Source: GCA-2746605 sp963704835 (GTDB taxonomy: Bacteria > Bacteroidota > Ignavibacteria > Ignavibacteriales > Melioribacteraceae). Taken from it: a DNA stretch of 64,000 nt. The DNA lies in NCBI GenBank assembly GCA_963704835.1, contig CAVPHW010000032.1:1-64000 (forward strand). The letters run 5' to 3'. Shown piece after piece: positions 1 through 10,314 of this stretch. The position numbers and the translations under genes are program-made. Each line of letters starts with the position of its first letter. The stretch's first letter is position 1. The notes under the pieces were generated by a model that was not told the DNA's origin, ran no database searches, and saw nothing but the letters and a program-made list of their open reading frames with translations.

Positions 1-718
1 ATATTAAACAAATTGGTAATAAAGCAACCGGTTTAGCTCTCATATTTGTTGACGATTTTGGTGAAAATAGTATTGCAGTTGCTTCAGGTGCAAACGCAGA
101 CCTCAATGTTTTGATATTAAGTTATGCGCAGATATAATTAAATGTTCGAAAGCAGTATTAATTCAATTAGAAATTCCTCTGGAAACAGTAAAAGAAGCAG
201 CAAAAATTGCTTTCGAAAATAATATTATTAGTTGTTCTAAATCCTGCACCGCCTGTTCAATAGACGATGAATTGTTTAAATATGTTACAATTATCACTCC
301 CAATATTCATGAGGCTGAGACTATGACAGGAATTAAAATTAGAATCTCAGGCTGATGCAAAATTAGCAACTCAAGTTTTATTAGGTAAAGGGGTAGATAC
401 CGTAATTATTACAGATGGAAAAAATGGTGTATATCTTGGGACCAAACATGCAGTTGATTTTATTTCGTCATTCTGTGTTCAGGCAATTGATACAACTGCA
501 GCAGGAGATATATTTAATGGTGTCTTAGTATCATTTATTGCTGATGGATATAGTGTTTAGAATCAGTAAGATATGCTTCAGCGGCAGCAGCAATTTCAGT
601 CACTAGAAAAGGATCTCAAAACTCAGCACCAACTTTAAACGAAACTAAAACCTTTTTAAATAACCATAACGATAAATCACTAACCAAAACAAAAGGAGTG
701 AAGAATGAAAAAGTATAG
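1..718 (+). CDS. Ribokinase-like PfkB sugar kinase, 5' end outside window, frameshifted
   Basis: This is the C-terminal three quarters of a PfkB-family carbohydrate kinase, most like ribokinase, which phosphorylates a free pentose with ATP. The pieces in order are TGLALIFVDDFGENSIAV, the GANADLN segment, VLIQLEIPLETVKEAAK, a LNPAP element, ITPNIHEAETMTG, GVDTVIITDGKNGVY, the DTTAAGDIFNG motif that holds the catalytic Asp and anion hole, and a tail rich in AAAAISVTRKGSQ. About 65 N-terminal residues lie upstream of the window. Frame changes near 115, 240, 270, 345 and 560 break it; two look like net single-base losses, the others extra bases. The stop at 716-718 overlaps the start of the next gene by 14 bases. 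A kinase at the head of the ADP-ribosylglycohydrolase operon suggests it captures the sugar those enzymes release. The family is clear; ribose as substrate is inferred. Confidence 0.8.
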
Positions 719-2847
719 ACAATGGCAATTTATTTTTTTGGCTTTAATATTTACATTTAATGCCAAAATATTTGCACAAACTAGTTCAAATGTAACCAAT
801 CTTGCCAATTGGGGTGCAGGAGAAGGGCAGAATGTCGCAGTATTTTCTTTGGGGAATTTAACTTATTATGGAGTAGGCAATATACTTAAAATTGCAGATT
901 ATTCGGATGGAAGTAATCCTGTCAATCTCTCATCTACACCGTTAAATGCAGCAATCGATGAGATTGTAAAATCAGGTATTTATGCCTATGTAGTCGCTGG
1001 AAATGAATTGGTGATAGTTAATACTCAAAATCCTACTTCAACATTAATTACAGGTTCAATAGCTTTTAACAATAGAGTTCGTTCAGTTGCAACTAAACAA
1101 AATTATGCATATTTAGCTGGTGGTGACGATGGATTAATAATCGTTGATATTTCGAATCCAGCATCTCCTGTTCAAGTGGCAAAGGTTGACACTATTGGAT
1201 ATAGTCAAGGTATTAGTGTTAGCGGAGATTATGTATATGTTGGTACTGGAGGTAATTTAGATATTTTTAATATTTCTAACCCTTTATCACCAGTTTGGTT
1301 AACTAGTTTTGGCGTTGATGATTGGACACAAAATGTTTCAGTCTCTGGTAGTTATGCTTACATAAGTGATTATTCATATGGTATCTATGTAGTTGATGTT
1401 AGTAATCCAGCTAATCCAACTCAAATAGGATACGCTGCAACTGGATATAGAACTACTAAAGTTGTTTTTGATGGTAATTATGCTTTTGTATCAAATGGTG
1501 ACTCAATGAAAGTTGTTAATATAAGTACACCGAGTAATCCCACAAATTGTTGCTGGAATTGCTGTAATGGACAGAGCTGTAAACATTTCTGTTGGAGTAG
1601 GTAAAGTTTTTGTTGCTGATAGAAATTTCGGATTGCATTGTATTGATATTACTAATCCAACGGCACCAAGTGTCTTACATCAAGCCACAATAATACCTCC
1701 TGCATCTGGTTCTGCATTTAATGTGTTTTATGATAATGGGAAAGCATATGTTGCTTACGGTACATCTGGAATGAGAATAATTAATGTTTCAAATCCATCC
1801 TCGCCCTGCATTACTGGGAGAGATCACTTTGCGTGGTGATTCTCGTGGGGTTGTAGTTAAGGATGGATATGCATATGTGGCTGCTAGAGATGCTGGAGTT
1901 CGAGTAATTGATGTAACTAATCCAAGTAGTCCTGTTGAAGTTGATAGCATTGAAACACCTAGAGCAAGAGGAATTACTATAAATGGTAATTATGTATATG
2001 TTGCGGGTAGTGATAGTGGATTGGTTGTAATTGATGTTACTAATGCTGCTTCTCCAGTTTGGGTTGCTTCAAGTAGTGAGTTTTATGGAGAAGGTGTTGC
2101 TGCAAATGGCAATATAGCTAGTTATATCTAAATGGGATGGACTTAAGTTTTATGATATTTCTAATCCTATGAGTCCAATCGCGATGGGTGAATCTTATGA
2201 AATGACGACTGGTACAGCTGGTCTAACTATTGATGGAAATTATGCTTATGTATCTGATTTTGATTCATTGCGTATATTTGACTTATCAGATTTAAATGCT
2301 CCAGCTCTTATCAGTTCTGTTTATAAAGGTGGTGAGTGGGATGGAACTGTAGTTGTAGAAAATAATTTTGCATATACAGTTTCGGAAGGTGATGGAATAA
2401 AAGTATTTGATATCACCGATAAAAATAATCCGACTGAAGTTGGTTATTACAAAGGTAAATATTCTTCAAGAGGTATAAGCTGTAAATAATGGAGTGATTT
2501 ATGTCGCTGAAAGATCAGCAGGTATTTCAATTTATAAAAATGATTTAGTTACATCAGTTGATGGTTCTTCTGATTTGGTTGTTAATAATTTTAGATTATT
2601 CCAAAATTATCCAAATCCATTTAATCCAGCTACTAAAATTTCTTTCCAATTATTGAAGGCATCGGAAATTACTTTAGAAGTAACGAATATTTTGGGTCAG
2701 AAAGTTGCCGTTTTACTTGATGGGTTGCAAAAGGCTGGAAATTATGAAATAGACTTTGATGGTATAAGTTTATCATCAGGCATTTATTTTTATAGACTTT
2801 CAACCAATGGATTTGTTTCGGTTAAAAAAATGACATTGTTAAAATAG
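705..2847 (+). CDS. Secreted LVIVD-repeat beta-propeller protein with T9SS sorting domain (4 frameshifts)
   Basis: The start at 705 has an AAGGAG ribosome site and gives a signal peptide ending NAKIFAQ. The body is a run of roughly 40-residue LVIVD-type repeats (pattern GNYAYVA...GLxVIDVSNPxxP), which fold as blades of a beta-propeller. The last 80 residues are a type A T9SS sorting domain: FQNYPNPFNPATKISF, then an LGQKV element, and the end VKKMTLLK. The product is therefore exported and probably held at the cell surface. Four extra bases break the frame: a C in the run at 1539-1541, a C at 1804-1806, one near 2120, and an A near 2477. Removing them gives 713 codons including the stop. It lies inside the sugar importer operon, so a role in binding the glycan or anchoring an enzyme is possible, but no catalytic motif is visible. 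Confidence 0.85.
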
Positions 2848-2871
2848 TGTTGATTGCAATTAATTAATAAG

Positions 2872-2902
2872 GCGGAACTATATATAGTTCCGCTTTCTTT
2901 TT
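2872..2902 (+). terminator. Rho-independent terminator after the LVIVD protein
   Basis: A 9-bp GC-containing stem (2872-2880 pairing with 2885-2893, TATA loop) is followed directly by TTTCTTTTT. It sits 24 bases after the stop codon of the secreted protein. The T-tract runs into the ATG of the downstream permease, so that gene has no room for a ribosome site of its own at this ATG. Its expression may depend on read-through or on a later start. Confidence 0.8.
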
Positions 2903-3802
2903 ATGGGAAGATATTTGATAAATAATAAAACAAATAGTTCACTTGATTACCATCAATTAAAATTATTGATTCCAGTTTTAATCCCAGTTATTATCCTTTC
3001 TGTTTTCCCATTGTTAAGAGGAATTTATTTGGGGTTTACAGATTATAAGTTAGGTTCCCCAATTGGATTCAATGGATTTGATAACTATATATTGATGGCT
3101 GAAGACAGATATTTTTGGAAATCATTTCAAGTTGGTTTTCTTTGGACTTTTGTAGTCACTTTTCTTCAAATATCTTTAGGTTTAGGGCTTGCAATCTTAT
3201 TAAATTCAAAACTGAGACTGACAAAATTATCACGTATAATTATTTTAATTCCCTGGGCTATGCCTCCAATAATTCGTGGAATAATGTGGAGACTAATGTA
3301 TGATGTTGACTCCGGAGTGTTTAATTATTTACTTTTAGATATTGGTTTTATAGATCAACCGATAAATTGGTTAAACTCATTCGATTGGGCAATTCCAGCG
3401 ATTATTTTGGTTGGTGTTTGGGGTGAAATGCCAAAAGCAGCAATTTTCTTGCTTGCTGGTCTCCAAACAATGTCTAAGAATTTATATGAAGCTGCACAAT
3501 TAGATGGTGCAAATGCATGGCAAGAGTTTAGATATATAACATTACCTAGTTTAAAACCAGTATTGACAGCAGTTATATCGTTATCGTTTATTTGGAATTT
3601 TAACACTTTTGGATTAGTCTGGGTTTTAACTCAAGGTGGACCTGGAGGAATAACAAGATTACCAATGTTGGCAGCTTATGAAGAAGCCTTTAGATATGGC
3701 AATGTGGGATATGCTGCTGCAATTGGTAACGTGGTAGTTATTGCTATATCAATCGCTTTATATTTCTATTTAAGAAATCAATTCAAACAAAGATTAGTAT
3801 AA
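2903..3802 (+). CDS. Sugar ABC transporter permease, MalF type
   Basis: This inner-membrane permease of a carbohydrate ABC importer (CUT1 group) has about six membrane segments: the first near residues 23-42, a cluster from about 75 to 130, and the last near 275-293. It carries the EAA loop that docks the ATPase (EAAQLDGANAWQEF...LP, about residues 196-215). Its length of 299 residues is normal. The ATG at 2903 directly abuts the terminator T-tract; TTG at 2915, preceded by GGGAAG at 2906-2910, is an alternative start with better spacing. It is followed two bases later by the partner permease and then by the binding lipoprotein. The substrate cannot be read from the sequence; the neighbouring ADP-ribosylglycohydrolases suggest a glycoside. 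Confidence 0.9.
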   Translation: MGRYLINNKTNSSLDYHQLKLLIPVLIPVIILSVFPLLRGIYLGFTDYKLGSPIGFNGFDNYILMAEDRYFWKSFQVGFLWTFVVTFLQISLGLGLAILLNSKLRLTKLSRIIILIPWAMPPIIRGIMWRLMYDVDSGVFNYLLLDIGFIDQPINWLNSFDWAIPAIILVGVWGEMPKAAIFLLAGLQTMSKNLYEAAQLDGANAWQEFRYITLPSLKPVLTAVISLSFIWNFNTFGLVWVLTQGGPGGITRLPMLAAYEEAFRYGNVGYAAAIGNVVVIAISIALYFYLRNQFKQRLV

Positions 3803-3804
3803 GT

Positions 3805-4636
3805 GTGAAAAAGATATTCTTTAGCGTATCAAAAAACGCATTATTATTATTATACCTAATATTTCTATCGTTCCCATTATTATGGGTTCTTTCATTATCG
3901 TTTAAATCTTCGATTGAAATATATTCAGGAATACCTAATCTAATTCCTGTTGATCCTACACTTAATAACTATAACTCAGTATTTTTTGAACAAAACATAA
4001 TTAACAGTATGTATAATAGTGTTAAAGTTGGAATTATTTCTGCTATTGGCGTAGTACTAATTTCTATCCCTGCTTCATATTCTTTGGTTAGGTATAAAAC
4101 ATATCTTAATAAAGGGATTTTTGCATGGATTTTAGTTTCACAAATATTTCCTGTTATTTTAATTATGGTTCCACTTTATATAATTTTAAGAAACTTGGGA
4201 CTTACTGATTCACTTATTGGACTAAGTATAGTTTATATTGTTTGGACTTTACCATTTGTATTATGGATGATGCAAGGTTATGTTAGATCAATACCATTTG
4301 AACTTGAAGAAGCTGCCCTAATTGATGGAGCAACAAAGAAACAAATTATATTTAAAGTTATAATGCCTCTATTACTGCCTGGAATTGCAGCTTCAGCATT
4401 ATTTGCATTTATAACCGCATGGAATGAATTTTTCTTTGCCTTGGTTTTAATGAAAAGTCAGGATTTAATTACACTTCCAGTTGATTTGGCAAGATATACT
4501 GGAATGGAAGGACAAGCTAGAACTGGACCATTAGCAGCAGCAAGTATTATTGCTACTATACCATCATTAATAATATTTTCAATAATGCAAAAATGGTTTA
4601 CGTTCAGGATTAGTGTCAGGAGCTGTTAAAGAGTGA
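3805..4636 (+). CDS. Sugar ABC transporter permease, MalG type (C-terminal frameshift)
   Basis: This is the second inner-membrane permease of the CUT1-type importer. Six membrane segments and the EAA loop (EEAALIDGATKKQIIFKV, near residue 170) are visible. It starts at GTG 3805, two bases after the upstream stop. Read straight, the C-terminus is garbled (TFRISVRSC). Removing one extra T near 4603 restores the usual ending TSGLVSGAVKE, with the stop at 4634-4636 and 277 codons in all. The restored stop overlaps the GTG of the binding-protein gene, giving tight translational coupling. Confidence 0.9.
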
Positions 4637-5955
4637 ATAGCGTTAAAACTATAATTATCAATTTGATTCTTATTGGTTCAGCACTGTTTTTTATAACCGG
4701 TTGTTCAAATAAAAAAACTAGTGATAAAATCATATTTGTAAGTTTGGCTTGGCAAGAGCAGACTTTAGCAACTCATAAGAGAGATAGTAGAAGATTGGAA
4801 TAACTTAAATAAAGACAATCAAGTTGAATATGTTCAGTCAAATTGGAGTTCCATTCATGATTTTTTAATTACATCTTTTGAAACTGGTGATGTACCGGAT
4901 GTATTTCATTACGAATCGTCTACCATTATTGATTTTGCCATCAGAGATAACTTAGCCGATTTAGATTCTTTATTAAGTCCACAGTTTAAAGGAGATATTA
5001 CTTCCAACAGCATGGAATTCTGTTAGAATGAGTAACGGACTAATTTCTGGCGCTCCCTTTTTATTAGAATCTATGGTTATTATCTACAACAAAAAACACT
5101 TTAATGAACTAGGTATAATTCCACCTACTATAGAAGAACCTTGGGATTGGGAAAAGTTAAGAAAGGCTGCACTAGCCCTTACGGTGGATAGGATAATGAT
5201 GGGTTTCCTGAACGCTATGGAGCATCTATTGGTTTAGAGAAATGCCTCAAATATTCTGTTAAATTTGGGAATTGGCTATGGGGCAGAGTTTTTCGAAAAT
5301 TTAATAGGTAGTAATAGCAGTATTGTAAAAGTAGATTCCATTGACATGCATTTCCTGAATATGATCAAAGAAATAATTTATGAGGATAAGTCGATTTCAC
5401 CTACTTCAGTTTCACAATCAGGTGCTAGTACTATTCCTTCTTTTATTAATGAAAAATATAGTATGCTTATTGGTATTGGTACTTGGGCAAGACAACAACT
5501 TGTTGAAAATTCTTCATCTGATTTTGAGTGGGGATGTTCTTGTTCCAATTAAAGAACAGAATCAACATCAAGCTGCAAATTCACAAACATTGAGCATACC
5601 TGCAAAATCAAGGAAGAAAAAAATTGCTGCTGAATTCATTGAATATTTTCTATCAAAAGACAATATGGCTAAACTTGCTAAAAGTGATTGGATGTCACCA
5701 AGTAGAATCTCATTATTAAAAAGTGAGGATTTTCAAACTAATCAATATGGTTGGGATGTTTGTACTTATATTACAGATAATTTGATTGTTGGTAAATGGT
5801 TAACTTTGCCTGGTTATGCGGAGTGGAAATCTAGAGTTGCAAATCCATTATTTCAAGAGTATTTCTCTAATAGAATGACATCAGAAGAATTTAAACTCAG
5901 AATGGAAGAAGAGAGTGAATATGTTTTTAGCAGGTACAAACGATGGGTAAAATAG
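4633..5955 (+). CDS. Sugar ABC transporter substrate-binding lipoprotein (5 frameshifts)
   Basis: This is the extracellular solute-binding protein (family 1) of the importer. GTG 4633 overlaps the upstream stop and begins a lipoprotein signal with the lipobox FITGC, so the mature protein should be lipid-anchored. Readable segments include a WQEQTLAT start, SFETGDVPDVFHYES (typical of these proteins), LLESMVIIYNKKHFNELG, a DNDGFPERYG calcium-like loop, and a C-terminal lobe ending SRYKRWVK. Frame changes lie near 4770, 5010, 5187, 5236 and 5530: four extra bases and one missing base, a net of three, leaving about 440 codons. Its DNDG loop and general plan match the intact paralogue at 30089. 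The ligand is unknown. Confidence 0.85.
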
Positions 5956-6944
5956 GAGAAGATATATACAAGGATAAGTCATTAGGTGCTTTTTACGGTC
6001 TTGCAATTGGTGATGCTCTAGGAGTTGAATCAGAAGGAAAAACTTATCTGCAAATTAAAAGTAAGTGGGGATTAATTACGGATTTTTTAACAGATTCACC
6101 TGCAGGTAGTGATGATACTGAGTTTGCTGTTTTCAATACATTTCTATTGCATAAATATGGTTTAAATATCTCAAGTAAGGATTTTCATTATGAATGGAAA
6201 GAGCAAATATCTTCTATTCAAATTCCACTTAAAGGAGCAGGTTTCAGCGAACTTATGACAGTTGAAAACATAAGGAACAATTTGCTACCGCCAAATTCAG
6301 GTTTTCACCAACATAGTTGGAGTGATGGACTTGCGATGAGAGTAGTTCCATTTGGAATAGTATCTGCGGGAAATATCGAATTAGCTAAGAAGCTCACGTT
6401 GGCTGATGGATCTGTAACTCATTCTGGTGAAGGTATAGTGGGGGGAATTGCTGTTGCAACTGCAATATCAGCTGCTTTTGAATTTAATGATATAGAGCAA
6501 ATATTTAATATAGTCTTGGATAATATTGATAATGATAGCTGGACTTATAGATCAATAAAATCAGCTATTAAAATTGGATTTGAATCAGAGAATCTTGATG
6601 ATTGTTTGATAAATCTTAACAAAGAAATCGTTTGTGATTATTACTATTGGTCGGATTTAGCACCAGAAGCAGTCGCTTTGAGTTTTGGAGTATTAGCTTT
6701 TTCTAAAGGTGAATTCACTCAATCAGTAATTGGTGGAGTTAATGTTGGAAGAGATACCGATACAATTGCCGCAATTGCAGGAGCAATTTCTGGTGCGCTG
6801 AATGGATTTGATAAAATTCCAACTAAGTGGACTGATAAAATATTTGAAGTAAAGGGTACTTGTATTAAAGCCGTTTCATCTATAAAAATTGAAGATTGTG
6901 TTGAAAAGCTAATTCAGTTGAGGAATGAAAATGAACAAAACTGA
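5943..6944 (+). CDS. ADP-ribosylglycohydrolase family protein 1
   Basis: The intact 333-residue protein has the all-alpha ADP-ribosylglycohydrolase (ARH/DraG) fold. Visible motifs are GLAIGDALG (about residues 17-25), the metal-binding GSDDTEFA (about 56-63) and GRDTDTIAAIAGAISGA (about 272-288), which together supply the Asp and Thr ligands of the two-metal centre. Classical members cleave N- or O-glycosidic ADP-ribose bonds, but many members near sugar transporters probably hydrolyse other ribosides or glycosides. The start overlaps the binding-protein gene by 13 bases, and the 3' end overlaps the next paralogue. It has no signal peptide, so it should be cytoplasmic and act on the imported substrate. 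This is the best preserved of the four copies. Confidence 0.9.
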   Translation: MGKIGEDIYKDKSLGAFYGLAIGDALGVESEGKTYLQIKSKWGLITDFLTDSPAGSDDTEFAVFNTFLLHKYGLNISSKDFHYEWKEQISSIQIPLKGAGFSELMTVENIRNNLLPPNSGFHQHSWSDGLAMRVVPFGIVSAGNIELAKKLTLADGSVTHSGEGIVGGIAVATAISAAFEFNDIEQIFNIVLDNIDNDSWTYRSIKSAIKIGFESENLDDCLINLNKEIVCDYYYWSDLAPEAVALSFGVLAFSKGEFTQSVIGGVNVGRDTDTIAAIAGAISGALNGFDKIPTKWTDKIFEVKGTCIKAVSSIKIEDCVEKLIQLRNENEQN

Positions 6945-7981
6945 ATTGGCAAGTAGGGTAAGAAATTCTTTATACGGACTTGCGATTGGAGATGCGATCA
7001 ATTGGAACTCTGTATTCAATAGAAGTTTTGGTTATCCCTTCTGGACAAGAAGACTTAGAAGAGAGATTGATTTAGATCAAGATAATAATAATATCATAAA
7101 AACGAGTTTACCATTTTCGTTAAATCAGCACTCAGATAATTTTGATTTTTCTCCTACTGATGATACTGAATGGGAGTATTTAATATGCGCAATATTATCT
7201 CTGATGATGGAGATTATGATTTTGAAATTTTGTAAAGGATGAATGGATAAAACTAAGTACCCGAGATCGGAGATAAGAGGAAGTATAAGTATTAGTAGGT
7301 GCATTGCATAATATACGAAAGGGAAAAATTCCTCCAATATCTGGCAGAGATAACCCGCATTATTTTGATGATTCAGCAATGATTAGAAGCATACCAGTTA
7401 TACTTGCTAATTATAGTGACTTAGATAAAATAATATAATTTGTTTCTGAAGATGCCTCAATCACTAATTCTTTAGAAGGATTAGAGACAACACAAATATA
7501 TGCTGAAATAATGTTTCATTGTTTAAATGGAGAGGGATATGAAGCATATATTGATGCCATATCGGAAAAAATATTTAATTCCAAATGGATTGATTCTCTA
7601 GTTAAGCGTTCACTTGATCTATTTTTAAAATCAGAATCTTTGTTTGATTTAGTACCTCTTTTAAACAATAAATTAGTTGATCATTCTTATAACTATGGGA
7701 ATGGGTCTCCAATTAATTTGGCAATTATTATAGCATTACTTAAATATTTTGATGATAATTTTAGTGAGTTAATTCTCACTGCAAACTCAATTACTAAGGC
7801 TGCAGATAGTGTAACTCCATTGATGGGTGCTCTGCTCGGAGCTAAATGTTCAACCAATATTTTATCACCTCAGTGGAGAAATTCTATTGAGTATTTAAAT
7901 GGTTTATGTATTCCAAGCTTAAAAGATTTGAATTACTTAGAACTTGTTGAAAAATTTATTAAAACGTCAGTTGTTAAATAG
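6931..7981 (+). CDS. ADP-ribosylglycohydrolase family protein 2 (frameshifted)
   Basis: This is the second ADP-ribosylglycohydrolase-fold enzyme of the cluster. It shows YGLAIGDAINWNS at the N-terminus, PTDDTEWEYLI (the SDDTE-type metal motif), a middle part with GRDNPHYFDDSAMIRSIP, and a C-terminal domain with NGSPINLA and ITKAADSVTPLMGALLGA, a divergent version of the RDTDT-IAG element. The ATG at 6931 has GAGG seven bases upstream and is preferred over 6925. Frame breaks lie between about 7200 and 7300, and an in-frame TAA lies near 7436 after LDKII. In the last metal motif the usual two Asp residues are replaced by AADSV, so this copy could differ in substrate or activity. The family is clear; the function is inferred. 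Confidence 0.75.
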
Positions 7982-7990
7982 GAGATTGAT

Positions 7991-9332
7991 TTGCAGATTA
8001 AGTTGGATAAACCATAGAGATATAATTGAATATGAAATACGTCAACTAAAGTTAGAGGGTTTAGATGTATCTAGAATTCAAGAAGACTGGAATAAACTGA
8101 ATTATAAGGAATTATCTTCTTCAGAAACTACAGACTTTATGATGACAATGTATGATGAAGTTGAAGCAGAAAATGATAATTATATTTCGAAAAAAGCAAC
8201 AACTGATAGAGAATTTATTGATAAACTCGTTGATCAAGAAAATGTTAATTATAAAAATGAAGTAGCAAAAGAAAAGTTATTTGATAAAATCTTAGGCGGT
8301 TGGTTGGGAAGGAGCTCTGGATGTTTGTTGGGTAAACCAATTGAAAAATATAGTCGACAGGTCATAAAGGAAATCCTTGAAAGTTCTGGTCAATATCCGT
8401 TGAAGTATTATATTTCTGGACAAAATGTGCCCATTGAGGTAAAAGAAAAATATCCGTGGAATAAACACTCAGGGAAAGAAAGTCTTTTAGAGAATTTAGT
8501 ATGCATGACAGAAGATGACGATTTAAACTATCCTATGATAAACTTAAAAATTGCAGAACAATATCAAGGAATTATTACTACTGAGAATATTGCAAAAATG
8601 TGGCTAGAAAATATTCCAGTTATGTCAACCTTTACCGCAGAAAGAGTTGCATATAAAAATTTGTTAATAAATAATGATGTTGATCAATCAGGAATAAAAC
8701 AAAATCCATATCGTGAGTGGATAGGTGCTTTAATAAGAGCAGATCTTTGGGGTTGGATATCAGCGGGTGATCCTAAACTTGCAGCAATAAGGGCTTATAA
8801 TGATGCGCGTTTTACTCATGTCTCCAATGGTGTTTGGGGCGAGGTGTTTATTTCCGTTTTGATTTCATTATCATTTATAATTGATGATGAGATGGAATTA
8901 ATAAACCGTTCATTAAAATTTATTCCAGAAGATTGTGAAGTTTCGAAAAGTATAAATTTTGTTGTTGAGGTTGTGGGTAAAGAAAATAACTGGGAAAAAG
9001 TTGTAAACTTACTTTATGAAAAATTAAACCACCTTCATTGGGTGCACGTACTAAATAATATTTCTTTGATAGTTGCAGTATTTCTTTACTGGGGAAAGGA
9101 TTTTGAAAATGCTATTTGTTCAACTGTTATGGCTGGTTGGGATACGGATAGTAATGGAGCAACCGTTGGATCTATTATTGGTACTTTAATAGGGGCATCG
9201 AGTCTCCCTGTGAAATGGATAAAACCATTAAATAACAATATTAGAAGCAGTATGAAAGGATTTGATCATTCGAAAATAGATGATCTTGCTAAAAGAACGG
9301 CAATAATTACTAAAATAAATTTGGAGAGATAA
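7991..9332 (+). CDS. ADP-ribosylglycohydrolase family protein 3 (N-terminal frameshift)
   Basis: This longer ADP-ribosylglycohydrolase-fold protein (447 codons after removing one base) has an N-terminal helical extension of about 95 residues. The fold follows: KILGGWLGRSSGCLLGKPIE, MTEDDDLNY (metal motif), SAGDPKLAAIRAYNDARFTHVSNGVWGEVF, and AGWDTDSNGATVGSIIGTLIG (second metal motif). The likely start is TTG 7991, which has AGGAGA at 7979-7984 and reads MQIKLDKP. An extra T near 8015 then shifts into the long frame beginning RDIIEYEIRQLKLEG. The alternative is a start further upstream inside the previous gene. The N-terminal extension and the WDTDSNGA motif set it apart from copies 1, 2 and 4. 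Confidence 0.85.
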
Positions 9333-9339
9333 TTTATAT

Positions 9340-10304
9340 ATGAAAAATGACGAAAGCATATTAGATAAAGCTTACGGTGCGTTAATCGGACATGCAATTG
9401 GTGATTCATTTGGAGATGCATCTAGGACACCGAGAATCATTTTAATTATGGTATTACTACTGATTTTTCAGATCAAGATGCTTGGAGTACTGATGATACT
9501 GATTTTGCTTTTTAACTGCACAGACAATAATTGACAAGAAGGTGAAATTACAATTGAAAATGTTGTAAGATCATGGAAAAAATATGTTGCCCCTTTAGGT
9601 GAACTTAATAGAGGTGGAGCCAGTGAGAAAGAAGGTATGAATAATATTAAGAAAGGAATTATGCCTCCTTTATCGGGTAAGTACAATGCTTATTATATGA
9701 GTGATGGAGCTGCAATGAGAATTACTCCAATTGGAATCATTTGCAGCCGGTAATCCAGCAGAAAGCTGTTAAATTGGCTGAAATAGAATCGTGTTTAAGC
9801 CATTGGAGTGAGGGTATATGGGGTGCCCAAGCTGTTGCCGCTTCGATTGCTGTTGCAATGGTTAGTGATGATATTGATGAAATTATTAAGGCAGCTTTGA
9901 TGTTATTCCTGAGATACTTGGTTTAAGCATTCTATGGATACTGCTTTCAATATTATTAAAGAGCATAAAACTCTTGAGGATATTTGGATGCCATTTACAT
10001 CAGGCACTATGGAGTACTTATAAGGCCGTTGTTCCTGAAGCAGTTACTTCAGCATTTGCAGTTCTTAAAATGACAAATGGAGACTTTAAAAGAGGAGTTA
10101 TTTATGGAGGTAATTTTGGAAGGGATGCGGATACAATTGCTGCAATAGTAGGAGCAATTTCTGGTGCGACTAAATGGAGCTGATAAAATTCCAGATAAGT
10201 GGAAAGAAAAAGCAAGATACCCAACTGGCACTTGTCTTCCCTTTACTAAAGGATTGGATATTTATGAAATCTCGAAAAAGTTAACTTCATTTATAAAAGC
10301 ATAG
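9340..10304 (+). CDS. ADP-ribosylglycohydrolase family protein 4 (frameshifted)
   Basis: This is the fourth ADP-ribosylglycohydrolase-fold enzyme, closest in plan to copy 1. It starts at ATG 9340, seven bases after copy 3. Readable parts are YGALIGHAIGDSFGD, a region near 9480-9530 that reads STDDTDFALL in another frame (metal motif), YYMSDGAAMRITPIGI, HWSEGIWGAQAVAASIAVAMV, VPEAVTSAFAVLKMTNGDF and NFGRDADTIAAIVGAISGA (second metal motif). After a last shift near 10175 it ends DKIPDKWKEKARYPTGTCLPF...FIKA with the stop at 10302-10304. At least five frame changes are present between 9430 and 10175. With sequence errors repaired it looks complete; as given it cannot be translated in one frame. 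Confidence 0.8.
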
Positions 10305-10314
10305 AAAAATATTT

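Noticed and set aside
705..2847. Programmed frameshifting or recoding in the LVIVD protein
   Set aside because: Four shifts of the same direction with no slippery site and single extra bases in homopolymers fit sequence errors better.
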